This document shows, one piece after another, positions 35,385 through 44,856 of a DNA stretch of 64,000 nucleotides. The stretch lies in the NCBI RefSeq assembly GCF_001748145.1, contig NZ_BCQA01000001.1, positions 2,311,001-2,375,000 of the forward strand. The letters run 5' to 3'. Position 1 is the stretch's first letter; each line of letters begins with the position of its first letter. The stretch comes from Bosea sp. BIWAKO-01. Its GTDB lineage: Bacteria > Pseudomonadota > Alphaproteobacteria > Rhizobiales > Beijerinckiaceae. The position numbers and the translations under genes are program-made. The notes beneath the pieces are model-generated. The model was not told the origin of the DNA and ran no database searches. It saw only the letters and a list, made by a program, of their open reading frames with translations.

Positions 35385-36170
35385 ATGGCCGAATTCAATC
35401 TCCCCGCGAACTCACGACTGACCGAAGGCAAGGCCTGGCCGAAGCCGGCCGGCGCCAAGAAGCTGACCGAGTTCAAGGTTTATCGCTGGAACCCCGATAC
35501 CGGCGAGAATCCGCGCACCGACACCTATTATGTCGATCGCGAGGATTGCGGACCGATGGTCCTCGACGCGCTGATCTGGATCAAGAACAAGATCGACCCG
35601 ACGCTGACCTTCCGGCGCTCCTGCCGCGAGGGCATCTGCGGCTCCTGCGCCATGAACATGGACGGCAAGAACGGGTTGGCCTGCACCACCGGCATCGACG
35701 AGTGCGGCTCGAAGGGCAAGGTCGCGATCTATCCGCTGCCGCATATGCCGGTGATCAAGGATCTGGTCCCGGACCTCACACGCTTCTATGCGCAGCACGC
35801 CTCAGTCGAGCCCTGGCTCAAGACCACGACGCCGGCTCCGGAGAAGGAGTGGGCGCAGGGCAAGGAGGACCGCGAGAAGCTCGACGGCCTCTATGAGTGC
35901 ATCCTCTGCGCCTGCTGCTCGACGTCCTGCCCGAGCTACTGGTGGAATGGCGACCGCTATCTCGGTCCTGCCGTGCTGCTTCAGGCCTATCGCTGGCTGA
36001 TCGACTCCCGCGACGAGGCCACCGGCGAGCGTCTCGACGATCTGGAAGATCCCTTCCGGCTCTATCGCTGCCACACGATCATGAACTGCGCGAATGCCTG
36101 CCCGAAGGGCCTGAACCCGGCCAAGGCGATCGCCGAGATCAAGAAGATGATGGTGGCGCGGCAGGTCTGA
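35385..36170 (+). CDS. sdhB: Succinate dehydrogenase iron-sulfur subunit SdhB
   Basis: A 261-residue electron-transfer subunit. The [2Fe-2S] cysteines are in [16 protein letters not shown] followed by NGLAC. The [4Fe-4S] and [3Fe-4S] ligands are in [16 protein letters not shown] and [20 protein letters not shown]. Last gene of sdhCDAB; no clear terminator follows. Confidence 0.97.
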   Translation: MAEFNLPANSRLTEGKAWPKPAGAKKLTEFKVYRWNPDTGENPRTDTYYVDREDCGPMVLDALIWIKNKIDPTLTFRRSCREGICGSCAMNMDGKNGLACTTGIDECGSKGKVAIYPLPHMPVIKDLVPDLTRFYAQHASVEPWLKTTTPAPEKEWAQGKEDREKLDGLYECILCACCSTSCPSYWWNGDRYLGPAVLLQAYRWLIDSRDEATGERLDDLEDPFRLYRCHTIMNCANACPKGLNPAKAIAEIKKMMVARQV

Positions 36171-36318
36171 CGCGCCACTTATCCGACGGTGCGGCCGTCC
36201 GACGTGACGGCCTGCGCAGGTCTACCTGTCCTGGGTGCATTTCAGGAAGAGGCTTCGGCTCTCGCCCGTTGCATCGGCGCTATCGGGCTCGGCCGAGCGC
36301 GCGTCCGGATCGTCGGGA

Positions 36319-37560
36319 TCAGAGATATCGCGTCGGCGCGAATGGGGCGGGATCGGCAATCGGCTTCTCGCCGCTGATCAGAGCAGCCAGGATTTCGCCG
36401 GTGACCGGCCCGGTCGCAAAGCCGATATGCTGGCTGCCGAAGGCTAGCCAGAGACCGGGATTCCGCGGCGCCTCCCCGATCATCGGCAATGAATCGGGCA
36501 GGGTCGGCCTGGCTCCGCGCCAGGTCGTGGCTTCGGTCGCCTCGGTCAGGTCAAATGCTTCCTTCGCCCGTGGCAGGACCGCGTCGATCTGGGCGAAATT
36601 CGAAGGCGCATCCCGGTTGGCGAGCTCGACACCGCTGGTCAGGCGGTAGCCCTTTTCCATCGGCGCGAGGAAGTAAGCGGACTCGACGTCGTAGAACGGG
36701 CGCGAAAGGTTGCGTCCGCCGGCGGCCTTGTAATGACGGTGATAACCGCGCTCGACATTGAGCGGGACGCTCAGCCCGAGCGGGTGCAGCAGATCGGGGC
36801 TCCATGGGCCGAGCGCGACCACGGCGAGATCGGCATCGAAGCTGCCGGAATCGGTCGTCGCGCGCCAGCCCTGGGACGTTCTGGAGAGCCCTGAGGCGGC
36901 GGCGCGGATGATCTTGCCGCCACGCGCGGCGAAGAGCGCCGCATAGGCTGCGACCACGGCCTGCGGCCAGTCGACCGAGCCGTTGTCCCGCAACCACAGG
37001 CCGGCCGAAAAGATCGGGTTGAGATCGGGCTCGACCGCTGAAAGGGCCTGCCGGTCGAGATAGTCGGCGCGAAAGCCATGATCCTCGAGCCATTGCTGCT
37101 CGGTGCGGGATGCCTGTTGCCCGGCCTCGCTGCGCCAGAGTTTCAGCGTGCCGTTTTCACGCAGGCGGTGGCTGATTCCAGCCTCCGCCATCCACGCCTT
37201 GTGCAAGGTCAGGGCATGAACTGTCAGGCCGTGGAGCGCCGCAACGCGCGGCGCGAGACGCGATGGGCGCGCTTCGGCGAGGAAGCGCAGGACCCAGCCG
37301 GGATTCCGCAGCAGATGGCCCCAGCGATAGCGCACGGCGGCGTGATGGTTGCCGAGATAGTTCGGCAGGCTTTTCCAGAGCGAGGGATTGTTGAGCGGGA
37401 CGACGGAGGTCGGGCTGACCACGCCTGCATTGCCGTAGGAGGTCTCGCTGCCGGGCTCGCGCCGGTCGATCAGGGTGACCGTGAAGCCGCGTTTCTGCAG
37501 CGCGAGCGCACAGGAGACGCCGACGATGCCGGCGCCGAGGACAAGCGAGGTACGGGTCAT
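36319..37560 (-). CDS. FAD-dependent D-amino acid dehydrogenase-like oxidoreductase (DadA type)
   Basis: A 413-residue DAO-family enzyme with the N-terminal dinucleotide motif VLGAGIVGVSCALALQKRG and TLIDRREPGSETSYGNAG, typical of DadA. The C-terminal GARPTLPDSLPMIGEAPRNP and LAFGSQHIGFATGPVTG complete the fold. It oxidises amino acids or N-methyl amino acids. Substrate not determined. The gene starts within the stop of the glutamine amidotransferase gene (ATGA overlap), so the two probably serve one catabolic step. Confidence 0.82.
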   Translation of the reverse strand: MTRTSLVLGAGIVGVSCALALQKRGFTVTLIDRREPGSETSYGNAGVVSPTSVVPLNNPSLWKSLPNYLGNHHAAVRYRWGHLLRNPGWVLRFLAEARPSRLAPRVAALHGLTVHALTLHKAWMAEAGISHRLRENGTLKLWRSEAGQQASRTEQQWLEDHGFRADYLDRQALSAVEPDLNPIFSAGLWLRDNGSVDWPQAVVAAYAALFAARGGKIIRAAASGLSRTSQGWRATTDSGSFDADLAVVALGPWSPDLLHPLGLSVPLNVERGYHRHYKAAGGRNLSRPFYDVESAYFLAPMEKGYRLTSGVELANRDAPSNFAQIDAVLPRAKEAFDLTEATEATTWRGARPTLPDSLPMIGEAPRNPGLWLAFGSQHIGFATGPVTGEILAALISGEKPIADPAPFAPTRYL

Positions 37561-38360
37561 GCGAGGGAGGTCTCTCCATCCGCCGGCACGCGCAGCCAGT
37601 GGTCGAGGAAGCCGTCGAGCCAGGCTCTGACGGCGGGATCATAGCGATACCAGCCTTCGAGATGCTGATGGCGCAGCTGGGCACCGGGCATCAGGGTGCG
37701 CTCATGCGCGCGCACCGACCAGCGGCACATCATCGCCGGGGTCACTTCGGGATGAAACTGGATGCCATAAGCTTTCGGCCCCGAGCGAATGGCCTGGACC
37801 GGAAAGTCGCCCCCGGTTGCGAGGCATTCGGCGCCGTTCGGGCAGTCGAAGCCTTCGCGATGCCATTGGTAAACGGTCGAGGGCCAGGAGAAGCCGGCCT
37901 CGCTCGCATGCGTATGGCCAGCATCCGTCAGCGCTAGATCATAGTAGCCGATCTCGGCGCGGCCCTGCGGATGCGTGTAGACGGTGCCGCCGAGATGCCT
38001 CGTCAGCATCTGGGCGCCCAGGCAGATGCCGAGAAAGGGTGCTTCCTCCTTCAGGCAGGTGCCGATCCAGTCGATCTCGGCCCTGACGAAACCGTCAGGG
38101 TCATTGGCGCTCATCGGGCCGCCGAAGATCACGGCGCCGGCATGATCGCGCATGGTCGCCGGGAGCGGGTCACCGAAGCGCGGCTTGCGGATATCGAGCG
38201 CGTGCCCTCGTGCCGCGAGAAGGCGGCCGACCCGGCCGGAAGTCGAATGCTCCTGGTGCAGGACGATCAGGACCGGCTTCGGTGCTGGCCTGTCCCTGCG
38301 GGGGCGGAGGGGGGAGCGGAGCTTGCGGGCAGCGCTGAGACGAAAGGGCTGATCGTTCAT
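37557..38360 (-). CDS. GMP synthase-like glutamine amidotransferase (class I)
   Basis: A 267-residue class I GATase. The nucleophilic Cys is in FLGICLGAQMLTRHLGG, and the His-Glu pair is in YGIQFHPEVTP. There is no synthetase domain. Stand-alone members hydrolyse gamma-glutamyl compounds or act as ammonia donors. Coupled by overlap to the DadA-like gene, which suggests joint breakdown of a gamma-glutamylated or amidated amine. The ATG at 38358-38360 (MNDQPF) is preferred; an upstream in-frame start would add a poorly conserved stretch. Confidence 0.82.
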   Translation of the reverse strand: MNDQPFRLSAARKLRSPLRPRRDRPAPKPVLIVLHQEHSTSGRVGRLLAARGHALDIRKPRFGDPLPATMRDHAGAVIFGGPMSANDPDGFVRAEIDWIGTCLKEEAPFLGICLGAQMLTRHLGGTVYTHPQGRAEIGYYDLALTDAGHTHASEAGFSWPSTVYQWHREGFDCPNGAECLATGGDFPVQAIRSGPKAYGIQFHPEVTPAMMCRWSVRAHERTLMPGAQLRHQHLEGWYRYDPAVRAWLDGFLDHWLRVPADGETSLA

Positions 38361-38560
38361 CACGGGCTTCGGGTCGCTCACGCGCCAAGGTTGCGCTCGC
38401 CGGCGCAACGTCCATCCATGCACTGACAATGCGGTTCCATGCGGGACCGAGCAAAGCAATTCATGCGCCAGGGGTGCATGGCATGCAGGTGTTTTTTGCA
38501 TGGCGGCGCCCTGATTCCGCCGGGTGCGCACGCTTCTTGACTTCAAGTTCACGATAGGTC

Positions 38561-38584
38561 ATGAGAATGAACGTTCATTCTCAT
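38561..38584. promoter_or_regulatory. Perfect 24-bp palindrome, TetR operator of the efflux operon
   Basis: Half-site ATGAGAATGAAC followed directly by its exact reverse complement. It lies 54 bases before the TetR start codon and just downstream of TTGACT (38537-38542), so a bound repressor would cover the likely -10 region. The core GAATGAACGTTCATTC resembles operators of AcrR/NalC-type TetR proteins. Confidence 0.8.
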
Positions 38585-38637
38585 CGCGGATCCGTCATTT
38601 GCCACCGCCCTTTGCCCTCGCCCCGTCCGACCGTGCC

Positions 38638-39240
38638 ATGACGGAGCGCCATACACGCATCCTCGATGCGGCGGAGCGCGTCTTCGCGCGCGCCGGTTTC
38701 CATGCAGCGACGATGAACGATGTCGCGGCCGAGGCCGGCATGAGCCCGGGCAATCTCTATCGCTACTTCGCCTCCAAGGACGCGATCATCGCGGGGATGG
38801 CCGAGCGCGACCGGGCTACGATCGCCGCGGATTTCTCGGCGCTCGATCCGCGCGCCGGCAATCTTCTCGACCAGCTCGAGGCGCTCGGCCGGCGACATCT
38901 CGTCGAGGAGCCGCGCGAGAAAGCCATCATCGCGTTGCAGATCTGGGCGGAGGCCGCGCGCAATCCGGAAATGGCGGCGATGTGCGCCGATATCGACGGC
39001 ACGGTCATCGTAGGCCTGGCGGCAGCCATCTCCGCGGCCAAGGAGGGCGGCGAGCTGCCGGCCGATCTCGACGAGATCCGCTTCCTTCAGGCGATGACGA
39101 TGCTCGCTGACGGCTATCTCTGCCGGCGCGCCATGGATCCGAATTTCGATACCAAGACCGCTGCCGAAACGATGTTCACCGCGATGCGAGGATTGGCTCA
39201 GGCAATGCGCCTGCAATCCCAAGACACAAATCAGCCATGA
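38638..39240 (+). CDS. TetR/AcrR family transcriptional regulator
   Basis: A 200-residue regulator. The N-terminal helix-turn-helix spans RILDAAERVFARAGFHAATM, NDVAAEAGMSPGNLYRYF and ASKDAIIAGM. The C-terminal ligand-binding domain is of TetR_C type with FLQAMTMLADGYLCRRA. It overlaps the adaptor gene by four bases (ATGA) and has a perfect palindrome upstream, so it most likely represses its own operon and is released by a pump substrate. ATG at 38638 is preferred. Confidence 0.9.
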   Translation: MTERHTRILDAAERVFARAGFHAATMNDVAAEAGMSPGNLYRYFASKDAIIAGMAERDRATIAADFSALDPRAGNLLDQLEALGRRHLVEEPREKAIIALQIWAEAARNPEMAAMCADIDGTVIVGLAAAISAAKEGGELPADLDEIRFLQAMTMLADGYLCRRAMDPNFDTKTAAETMFTAMRGLAQAMRLQSQDTNQP

Positions 39241-40460
39241 CTGATTCGAAGGTTATCACCATGTTGCCGCTTCCCCTCGCGCTGACGCGCCTGGCTGCCT
39301 TGTCCCTGCTGACCCTGGCGCTGCTGCCGGCTGTTGCGGCCTCGGCCCAGACGCCGGCCAGCGCGGCCGCGCAGGCAACTGCTCCCGGCCATGGCCCGGC
39401 CGTGACGGTTACGCCGGCCAGGACCGCGGAAATCGTGCAGAGCGTCGTGGTCTCGGGCTCGATGATCGCGCGCGACGAGGTCCTGGTTTCGCCGGAGATC
39501 GATGGCTTCGCGCTGGTCGACATCCTGGCCGAGGAGGGAGATCGCGTGGCGGCGGGCCAGGTGCTGGCGCGTCTGTCGCGGACGACGCTTGATGTCCTTC
39601 ACACCCAGAACGAGGCTCAGATCGCCCGCGCCGAAGCGGCGATCGCCCAGGCCAGGGCCCAGGTCTCCGAGGCGGAAGCCAATCGAGTCCAGGCCGAGAA
39701 CGCCTTCGAGCGGACCAAGGCCCTGCGCGATTCGGGCAATGCCAGCATCGAGACCTTCGATCTGCGCTCTGCCGCGGCGAGGACGACGGTCGCCCGCGTC
39801 AACTCGGCGCAGCATGCGCTTGCCATCGCGACGGCTGATCTTGCGCTCGCCAAGGCGCAGGAGCGCGATATTGCCGTGAAGCTGGCGCGCACCGAGATCA
39901 AGGCTCCCGCAGCCGGAATCGTCAGCCAGCGCCGCGCCAAGCTTGGCGCCATGGCCCCCCTGGCCGCGACCGAACCCCTCTTCCGCATCATCGCGGATGG
40001 TGCGATCGAACTCGAGGCGGATGTCGCGGAAGTCGAGCTTAGCTCGCTCAGGCTCGGCCAGACGGTCGCAGTCACGCCGGCAGGAGCACAGCAGCCGCTC
40101 GTCGGTGAGATCAGGTTGATCGCACCGCAGGTCGACAAGGCGTCCCGGCTCGGGCGCGTGCGGATCGCTCTCAAGGATAATCCGCCGATCGCGCTTGGTT
40201 CCTTTGCGCGCGGCGTGATCGAAACCGGTCGCAAGACGAGCATCACCCTGCCGCTCTCCGCCATCACCTATTCGCGCAATGGAGCGCTGGTGCAGAGCGT
40301 CAAGGACGGCAAGGTCAGCACCAAGAAGGTGACGCTGGGACTGACCGGAAATGGCCGGATCGAGATCACCTCCGGCCTCGCCGAAGGTGAGACCGTCGTC
40401 GCACGTGCGGGCACTTTCGTGCGCGACGGCGATGCGGTGACGCCGATCGCGACGAATTGA
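39237..40460 (+). CDS. RND efflux periplasmic adaptor subunit (MFP family)
   Basis: A 407-residue adaptor. A signal sequence (hydrophobic core LTRLAALSLLTLALLPAVAA, ending near ASAQT) precedes the lipoyl halves (VLVSPEIDGFALVDILAEEG; TEIKAPAAGIVSQRRAKLGA), an alpha-helical hairpin (about 125-190) and a beta-barrel domain with ELEADVAEVELSSL. No lipobox Cys is seen. It connects the RND pump to an outer-membrane channel that is not encoded here. Same operon as the regulator and pump. Confidence 0.9.
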   Translation: MTDSKVITMLPLPLALTRLAALSLLTLALLPAVAASAQTPASAAAQATAPGHGPAVTVTPARTAEIVQSVVVSGSMIARDEVLVSPEIDGFALVDILAEEGDRVAAGQVLARLSRTTLDVLHTQNEAQIARAEAAIAQARAQVSEAEANRVQAENAFERTKALRDSGNASIETFDLRSAAARTTVARVNSAQHALAIATADLALAKAQERDIAVKLARTEIKAPAAGIVSQRRAKLGAMAPLAATEPLFRIIADGAIELEADVAEVELSSLRLGQTVAVTPAGAQQPLVGEIRLIAPQVDKASRLGRVRIALKDNPPIALGSFARGVIETGRKTSITLPLSAITYSRNGALVQSVKDGKVSTKKVTLGLTGNGRIEITSGLAEGETVVARAGTFVRDGDAVTPIATN

Positions 40461-40473
40461 CGGGGCCGGCGGA

Positions 40474-43400
40474 ATGAACATCAATTTCTCGGCCTGGTCG
40501 ATCCGCAAACCGGTCCCGGCCATCCTGCTTTTCGTGGTTCTCTGCGTGCTCGGGGTGATGTCGTTTTCGACACTGCCGGTCACGCGGATGCCGAATATCG
40601 ACGTGCCTTTCGTCTCGGTCTCGGTGACTCAGGCCGGCGCAGCGCCGGCCGAGCTCGAAAGCCAGGTCAGCAAGCGCATCGAGGATGCGGTCGCCAACAT
40701 CACGGGCGTCAAACATGTGATGTCGACGCTGACCGACGGCCAGTCGCTCACCCTGATCGAGTTCCGGCTGGAGGTGAACACCGACCGTGCCGTCAACGAC
40801 GTCAAGGACGCCATCGCCAAGGTCAGGGCAGACCTGCCGCGCACGATCGACGAGCCGGTGATCCAGCGCATCGATGTCGAGGGCCAGTCGGTCCTGAGCT
40901 ATGGCGCCTCATCGCCCGGCATGACGCTCGAGCAACTCTCCTGGCATGTCGACGATGTCGTTGCGCGCGAATTGCAGGGGCTGAAGGGCGTTGGCCGTGT
41001 CGATCGCTACGGTGGCGTCGATCGCGAGATCAGGATTTCGCTCGATCCCGACCGGCTGCTGGCGCTCGGCACCACGGCCGGTGAAGTCAACCGGCAGATT
41101 CGCGCGACCAATGTCGACCTCGCCGGCGGGCGCGGTGAGGTTGGCGGCCAGGAACAGGCGATTCGTACGCTTGCCGGCGCACGCACGGTGGCCGACCTGG
41201 CCGAGACCAAGATTTCGCTCACCGGCGGCCGCGAGGTGAGGCTCAAGGAACTTGGCCGGGTCGAGGATTCCAATTCCGAACCGCGCTCCTTCAGCCGCCT
41301 GGACAAGCAACCCGTCGTCACCTTCGCGGTGTTCCGCTCCAAGGGTTCGAGCGAGCTCTCGGTCAAGCAGGTGGTTGCAGCGCGCATCGAGGAGCTGAAC
41401 AAGCGCTATCCGTCGATCGAGCTGAAGCTGATCGACGATGCCGTCGCCTATACCCACGGCAACTACCGGTCGGCGATGGAGACGCTGTTCGAGGGGGCGG
41501 CGCTGGCCGTGCTCGTCGTCTTCCTCTTCCTGCGCAACTGGCGCGCGACGCTGATCACCGCCATCGCGCTACCGCTTTCGGCCATCCCCACCTTCTGGGC
41601 GATGCAGATGCTGGGCTTTTCGCTCAATCTGGTCAGCCTGCTCGGCATCACGCTCGTCACCGGCATCCTGGTCGACGACGCGATCGTCGAGATCGAGAAC
41701 ATCGTGCGCCATATGAAGATGGGCAAATCGCCCTATCGCGCGGCGATGGAGGCGGCCGATGAAATCGGGCTCGCGGTCATCGCGATCACCTTGACCATCG
41801 TCGCGATCTTCGCGCCGGTCTCCTTCATGGGCGGTATCGCCGGGCAGTATTTCCGCCAGTTCGGTCTGACGGTCGCCATAGCGGTGCTGTTCTCGTTGCT
41901 GGTGGCGCGGCTGATCACGCCCATGATGGCGGCCTATCTGATGCGACCGGTAAAGCACGAGGATGACAAGCCCGGCCCGTTCATGCGCGGCTATATCGGC
42001 TTGCTGCGGCTTACGCTTGCGCGCATCCGCCTGCCGCTGCTGCCGCGTTTCGACGGGACGGGGCGTTGGCGCAAACTGCCGTTCAACATGGCTTATCTGA
42101 CCCTGGTGGTGGGGTTCATCTTCCTGTTCGGCTCGATCCAGGCGACGGCCCTGCTGCCGACGGGCTTCTTCCCGGAAGAGGACACCGCGCGTGTCGTCGC
42201 CAGCGTCGAGCTGCCGCCGGGCGCAACGCTGGAAGAAACGCGTGTCACCACCGACCAGATCGTCGATGCGTTGAGGACGATTCCCGAGGTCAGGCATGTC
42301 TTCGTGCTCGGCGGCGCTTCGCCGACCGGACAGCGCGAGGTCCGGCGTGCCTCGGTCACGGTCATGCTGACGCCGAAGGGCGAGCGTGCGATCAAGCAAA
42401 AGGACCTGAAGGTCGTCATCGCGCAGAAGCTCGCCAGCGTCCCCGATGCCCGGGCCTGGTATGTCAACGAACGCGGCGAGCGCGAGATGGCGTTCTCGAT
42501 TCTCTCCAAGGACGGTGATGCGCTCGACGAGGCGGTCGCGCGGATCGAGGCGCGCATGCGCCAGGTCGACGGCTATCTCAATGTCGCGACTGCCGGCTCG
42601 CTCAGCCGGCCGGAGCTGCGCGTCACGCCGAAGCTCGAGCAGGCGGCAACGCTCGGCGTCACGCCGGAGGCAATCTCGGAAGCGGTGCGCATCGCCACGA
42701 TCGGCGATGCGGGTGCCAATCTTGCCAAGTTCAATGCCGGCGACCGTCTGGTGCCGATCCGGGTCCAGCTCGATGAGGCGGCGCGCGCCGACATCCGCAA
42801 CATTGCGGCGCTGCGTGTCACCAATACGAGCGGCGTCTCGATTCCGCTGACGGCGGTGGCCGATATCGGCTTCGGCCAGGGGCCGAGCTCGATCGACCGC
42901 TATGACCGCGTCCGCCGGGCTGCGATCGGCGCCGACCTGAAGCGCGGCTTCGAACTCGGCACCGCGCAGGACACCTTCCACGAGATCGTCGCGGAGGTCG
43001 GACTGCCGGAGGGCGTCAAGATCGCCGCCACCGGCGATGCCGAGATCCAGGGCGAGGTCGTGCAGGGCTTCATCACGGCGATGACAACCGGTCTGATGCT
43101 GGTCTTCGCGCTGCTGATCCTGCTGTTCGGCTCGGTCGCCCAGCCGGTGACCATCCTGCTCTCGCTGCCGCTCTCATTCGGCGGCGTGGTGATCGCGCTG
43201 CTCGCGACCAATAACCCGGTCTCGATGCCGGTCTATATCGGCCTGCTGATGCTGATGGGCATCGTCACCAAGAACGCGATCATGCTCGTCGATTTCGCGG
43301 TGGAGGAGGTCGCCCGCGGCAAGGACCGGGTCACCGCACTGCTCGAAGCCGGGCGCAAGCGGGCCCGTCCGATCGTGATGACGACGATCGCGATGGCGGC

Positions 43401-43698
43401 CGGCATGTTGCCCTCCGCCTATGGCGTCGGCGATGGCGGCGAGTTCCGCGCGCCGATGGCGATCGCGGTGATCGGCGGCCTGATCGTCTCGACCGTGCTC
43501 AGCCTCGTCTTCGTGCCGTCCTTCTATACGGTGATGGACGATGTCGGCCGTGGCTTCAGCTGGCTCTTCGGCCGCTTCTTCAGCAAGCCTGAGGATGAAT
43601 CGGCCTGGGAGCCGATGGGGGACGAGGAAACGCCCGGCGAAGCCAGCGCCAAGGCGATGAGTGGAAAGCTGCCGCCGCCGCGGCTTGCGGCGGAGTAG
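40474..43698 (+). CDS. RND family efflux permease (AcrB/MexB superfamily)
   Basis: A 1074-residue proton-driven pump with twelve predicted transmembrane helices and two large periplasmic loops. SIRKPVPAILLFVVLCVLGV opens TM1, with LPVTRMPNIDVPFVSVSVT after it. TM4 contains GILVDDAIVEIENIVRHMKM, with the proton-relay Asp pair, and later GIVTKNAIMLVDFAVEE. Length is slightly above average. The substrate range cannot be inferred. It lies 13 bases after the adaptor. Confidence 0.93.
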   Translation: MNINFSAWSIRKPVPAILLFVVLCVLGVMSFSTLPVTRMPNIDVPFVSVSVTQAGAAPAELESQVSKRIEDAVANITGVKHVMSTLTDGQSLTLIEFRLEVNTDRAVNDVKDAIAKVRADLPRTIDEPVIQRIDVEGQSVLSYGASSPGMTLEQLSWHVDDVVARELQGLKGVGRVDRYGGVDREIRISLDPDRLLALGTTAGEVNRQIRATNVDLAGGRGEVGGQEQAIRTLAGARTVADLAETKISLTGGREVRLKELGRVEDSNSEPRSFSRLDKQPVVTFAVFRSKGSSELSVKQVVAARIEELNKRYPSIELKLIDDAVAYTHGNYRSAMETLFEGAALAVLVVFLFLRNWRATLITAIALPLSAIPTFWAMQMLGFSLNLVSLLGITLVTGILVDDAIVEIENIVRHMKMGKSPYRAAMEAADEIGLAVIAITLTIVAIFAPVSFMGGIAGQYFRQFGLTVAIAVLFSLLVARLITPMMAAYLMRPVKHEDDKPGPFMRGYIGLLRLTLARIRLPLLPRFDGTGRWRKLPFNMAYLTLVVGFIFLFGSIQATALLPTGFFPEEDTARVVASVELPPGATLEETRVTTDQIVDALRTIPEVRHVFVLGGASPTGQREVRRASVTVMLTPKGERAIKQKDLKVVIAQKLASVPDARAWYVNERGEREMAFSILSKDGDALDEAVARIEARMRQVDGYLNVATAGSLSRPELRVTPKLEQAATLGVTPEAISEAVRIATIGDAGANLAKFNAGDRLVPIRVQLDEAARADIRNIAALRVTNTSGVSIPLTAVADIGFGQGPSSIDRYDRVRRAAIGADLKRGFELGTAQDTFHEIVAEVGLPEGVKIAATGDAEIQGEVVQGFITAMTTGLMLVFALLILLFGSVAQPVTILLSLPLSFGGVVIALLATNNPVSMPVYIGLLMLMGIVTKNAIMLVDFAVEEVARGKDRVTALLEAGRKRARPIVMTTIAMAAGMLPSAYGVGDGGEFRAPMAIAVIGGLIVSTVLSLVFVPSFYTVMDDVGRGFSWLFGRFFSKPEDESAWEPMGDEETPGEASAKAMSGKLPPPRLAAE

Positions 43699-43711
43699 GG
43701 TCGACCGACAG

Positions 43712-43739
43712 GACGGAGCCGAGTGGAAGCGGCTCCGTC
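43712..43739 (+). terminator. Hairpin after the RND pump gene, probable terminator
   Basis: Perfect 10-bp arms GACGGAGCCG and CGGCTCCGTC around an 8-base loop, 14 bases after the stop. No clear T-run, so termination strength is uncertain. Confidence 0.5.
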
Positions 43740-43839
43740 TATGGTTTCGAGATCGAGCGGCAGAACCCCGCTGCGCTCCGCGGCTGGGGGAGCAATCTCA
43801 GGCCGCTTCAGTGGGGCGGGCCAGGTCCGGCAGCAAGCC

Positions 43840-44760
43840 TCAGCCCTTCCGCACCAGCAGAACCGCTGCCAGAATCGCCACACCGCCAAAGGCCTGAGCC
43901 GGTGAGGGCTGCTCGGCAAAGATCGCCCAGGCTGCGAGAACGCTGACCAGCGCCGGCCAGACCATCACCAGCGAGGCGGCGCTAGCGCCATATTGGCCGA
44001 GCGCCAGCGTGATCAAGCCTTGGCCCAGCGCATGCGAGACGAGGCCGAGTGCGATGACCGCGAGCCAGCCCTGCAGGCTCTGCGGCAGGATGGTTTCGCC
44101 AAGCAGGAGCGCGACCGCGATGCAGAAGACGGCGCAAAGCGCGCTGGAGATCAGGCCGATGCGTCCGGCATCGGCAGAATCCCGGGCCCGGCGAATGGCG
44201 ATGATGTAGATGGCGTAGGAGAAGGCCGCTCCGACCGCCAGGCTGTCGCCAAAGATGCTGCCCGGGCTGGTCGCTGCCGCAGTGGTCGCGAATTTCGGCA
44301 GCACCAGCATCAGCGCGCCGCCGATCGCCAGCATCAGCGCGCCGAGAATCCGCCCGGTCGGTTTCTCACCGAGCAGGAGCCAGGCCGCCAGAACAACGAC
44401 GACCGGCGAGAGATTGCCAAGCAGCGAGGCGTTGGCGATCGTCGTGAAGCCAAGCGAGGCATTGTAGAGCGTCACGTCGACGGCGAAGGCGAACCCGGCC
44501 AGCGCGATCGGCCACCACCCACGGGACCGCGCGCCACCCGATTTGGGCTTGCGCTGTTCGAACGCGGTCCAGGCTGCGAGCACGGGCAGGGCAAAGAGCA
44601 TGCGCCAGAAGCCGGCGGCGGCCGGTCCGACATCCGCATAGCGCACGAAGATGCCGGAGAAGCCGATGCAGGTCGCGCCCGTCATCAAGGCGACGAACAT
44701 GGCGAGGCCGGGGGCGGCCGGACGTGACAGGGCGAGGCTCGGGGTGGTCATCAGGGTCAT
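43840..44760 (-). CDS. EamA/DMT family transporter
   Basis: A 306-residue inner-membrane protein with ten hydrophobic helices made from two EamA repeats (MTGATCIGFSGIFVRYADVG... and SPGSIFGDSLAVGAAFSYAI...). Members export amino acids or metabolites; the substrate is unknown. It is divergent from a LysR gene that probably regulates it. Confidence 0.85.
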   Translation of the reverse strand: MTLMTTPSLALSRPAAPGLAMFVALMTGATCIGFSGIFVRYADVGPAAAGFWRMLFALPVLAAWTAFEQRKPKSGGARSRGWWPIALAGFAFAVDVTLYNASLGFTTIANASLLGNLSPVVVVLAAWLLLGEKPTGRILGALMLAIGGALMLVLPKFATTAAATSPGSIFGDSLAVGAAFSYAIYIIAIRRARDSADAGRIGLISSALCAVFCIAVALLLGETILPQSLQGWLAVIALGLVSHALGQGLITLALGQYGASAASLVMVWPALVSVLAAWAIFAEQPSPAQAFGGVAILAAVLLVRKG

Positions 44761-44800
44761 CCGCGACGGGCAGTGCCGGCGATATAGTGCGCTTCCTTCA

Positions 44801-44845
44801 ATCGGAAAAACGGATTATTCTCATCGTTCCATTCGAATTTCCGAT
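44801..44845. promoter_or_regulatory. Inverted repeat in the EamA/LysR intergenic region
   Basis: Arms ATCGGAAA (44801-44808) and TTTCCGAT (44838-44845) flank a region with the palindrome ATTCGAAT (44831-44838). The position between divergent genes fits a LysR-type binding site. Assigned by eye. Confidence 0.35.
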
Positions 44846-44856
44846 GGAGCGAGGCG

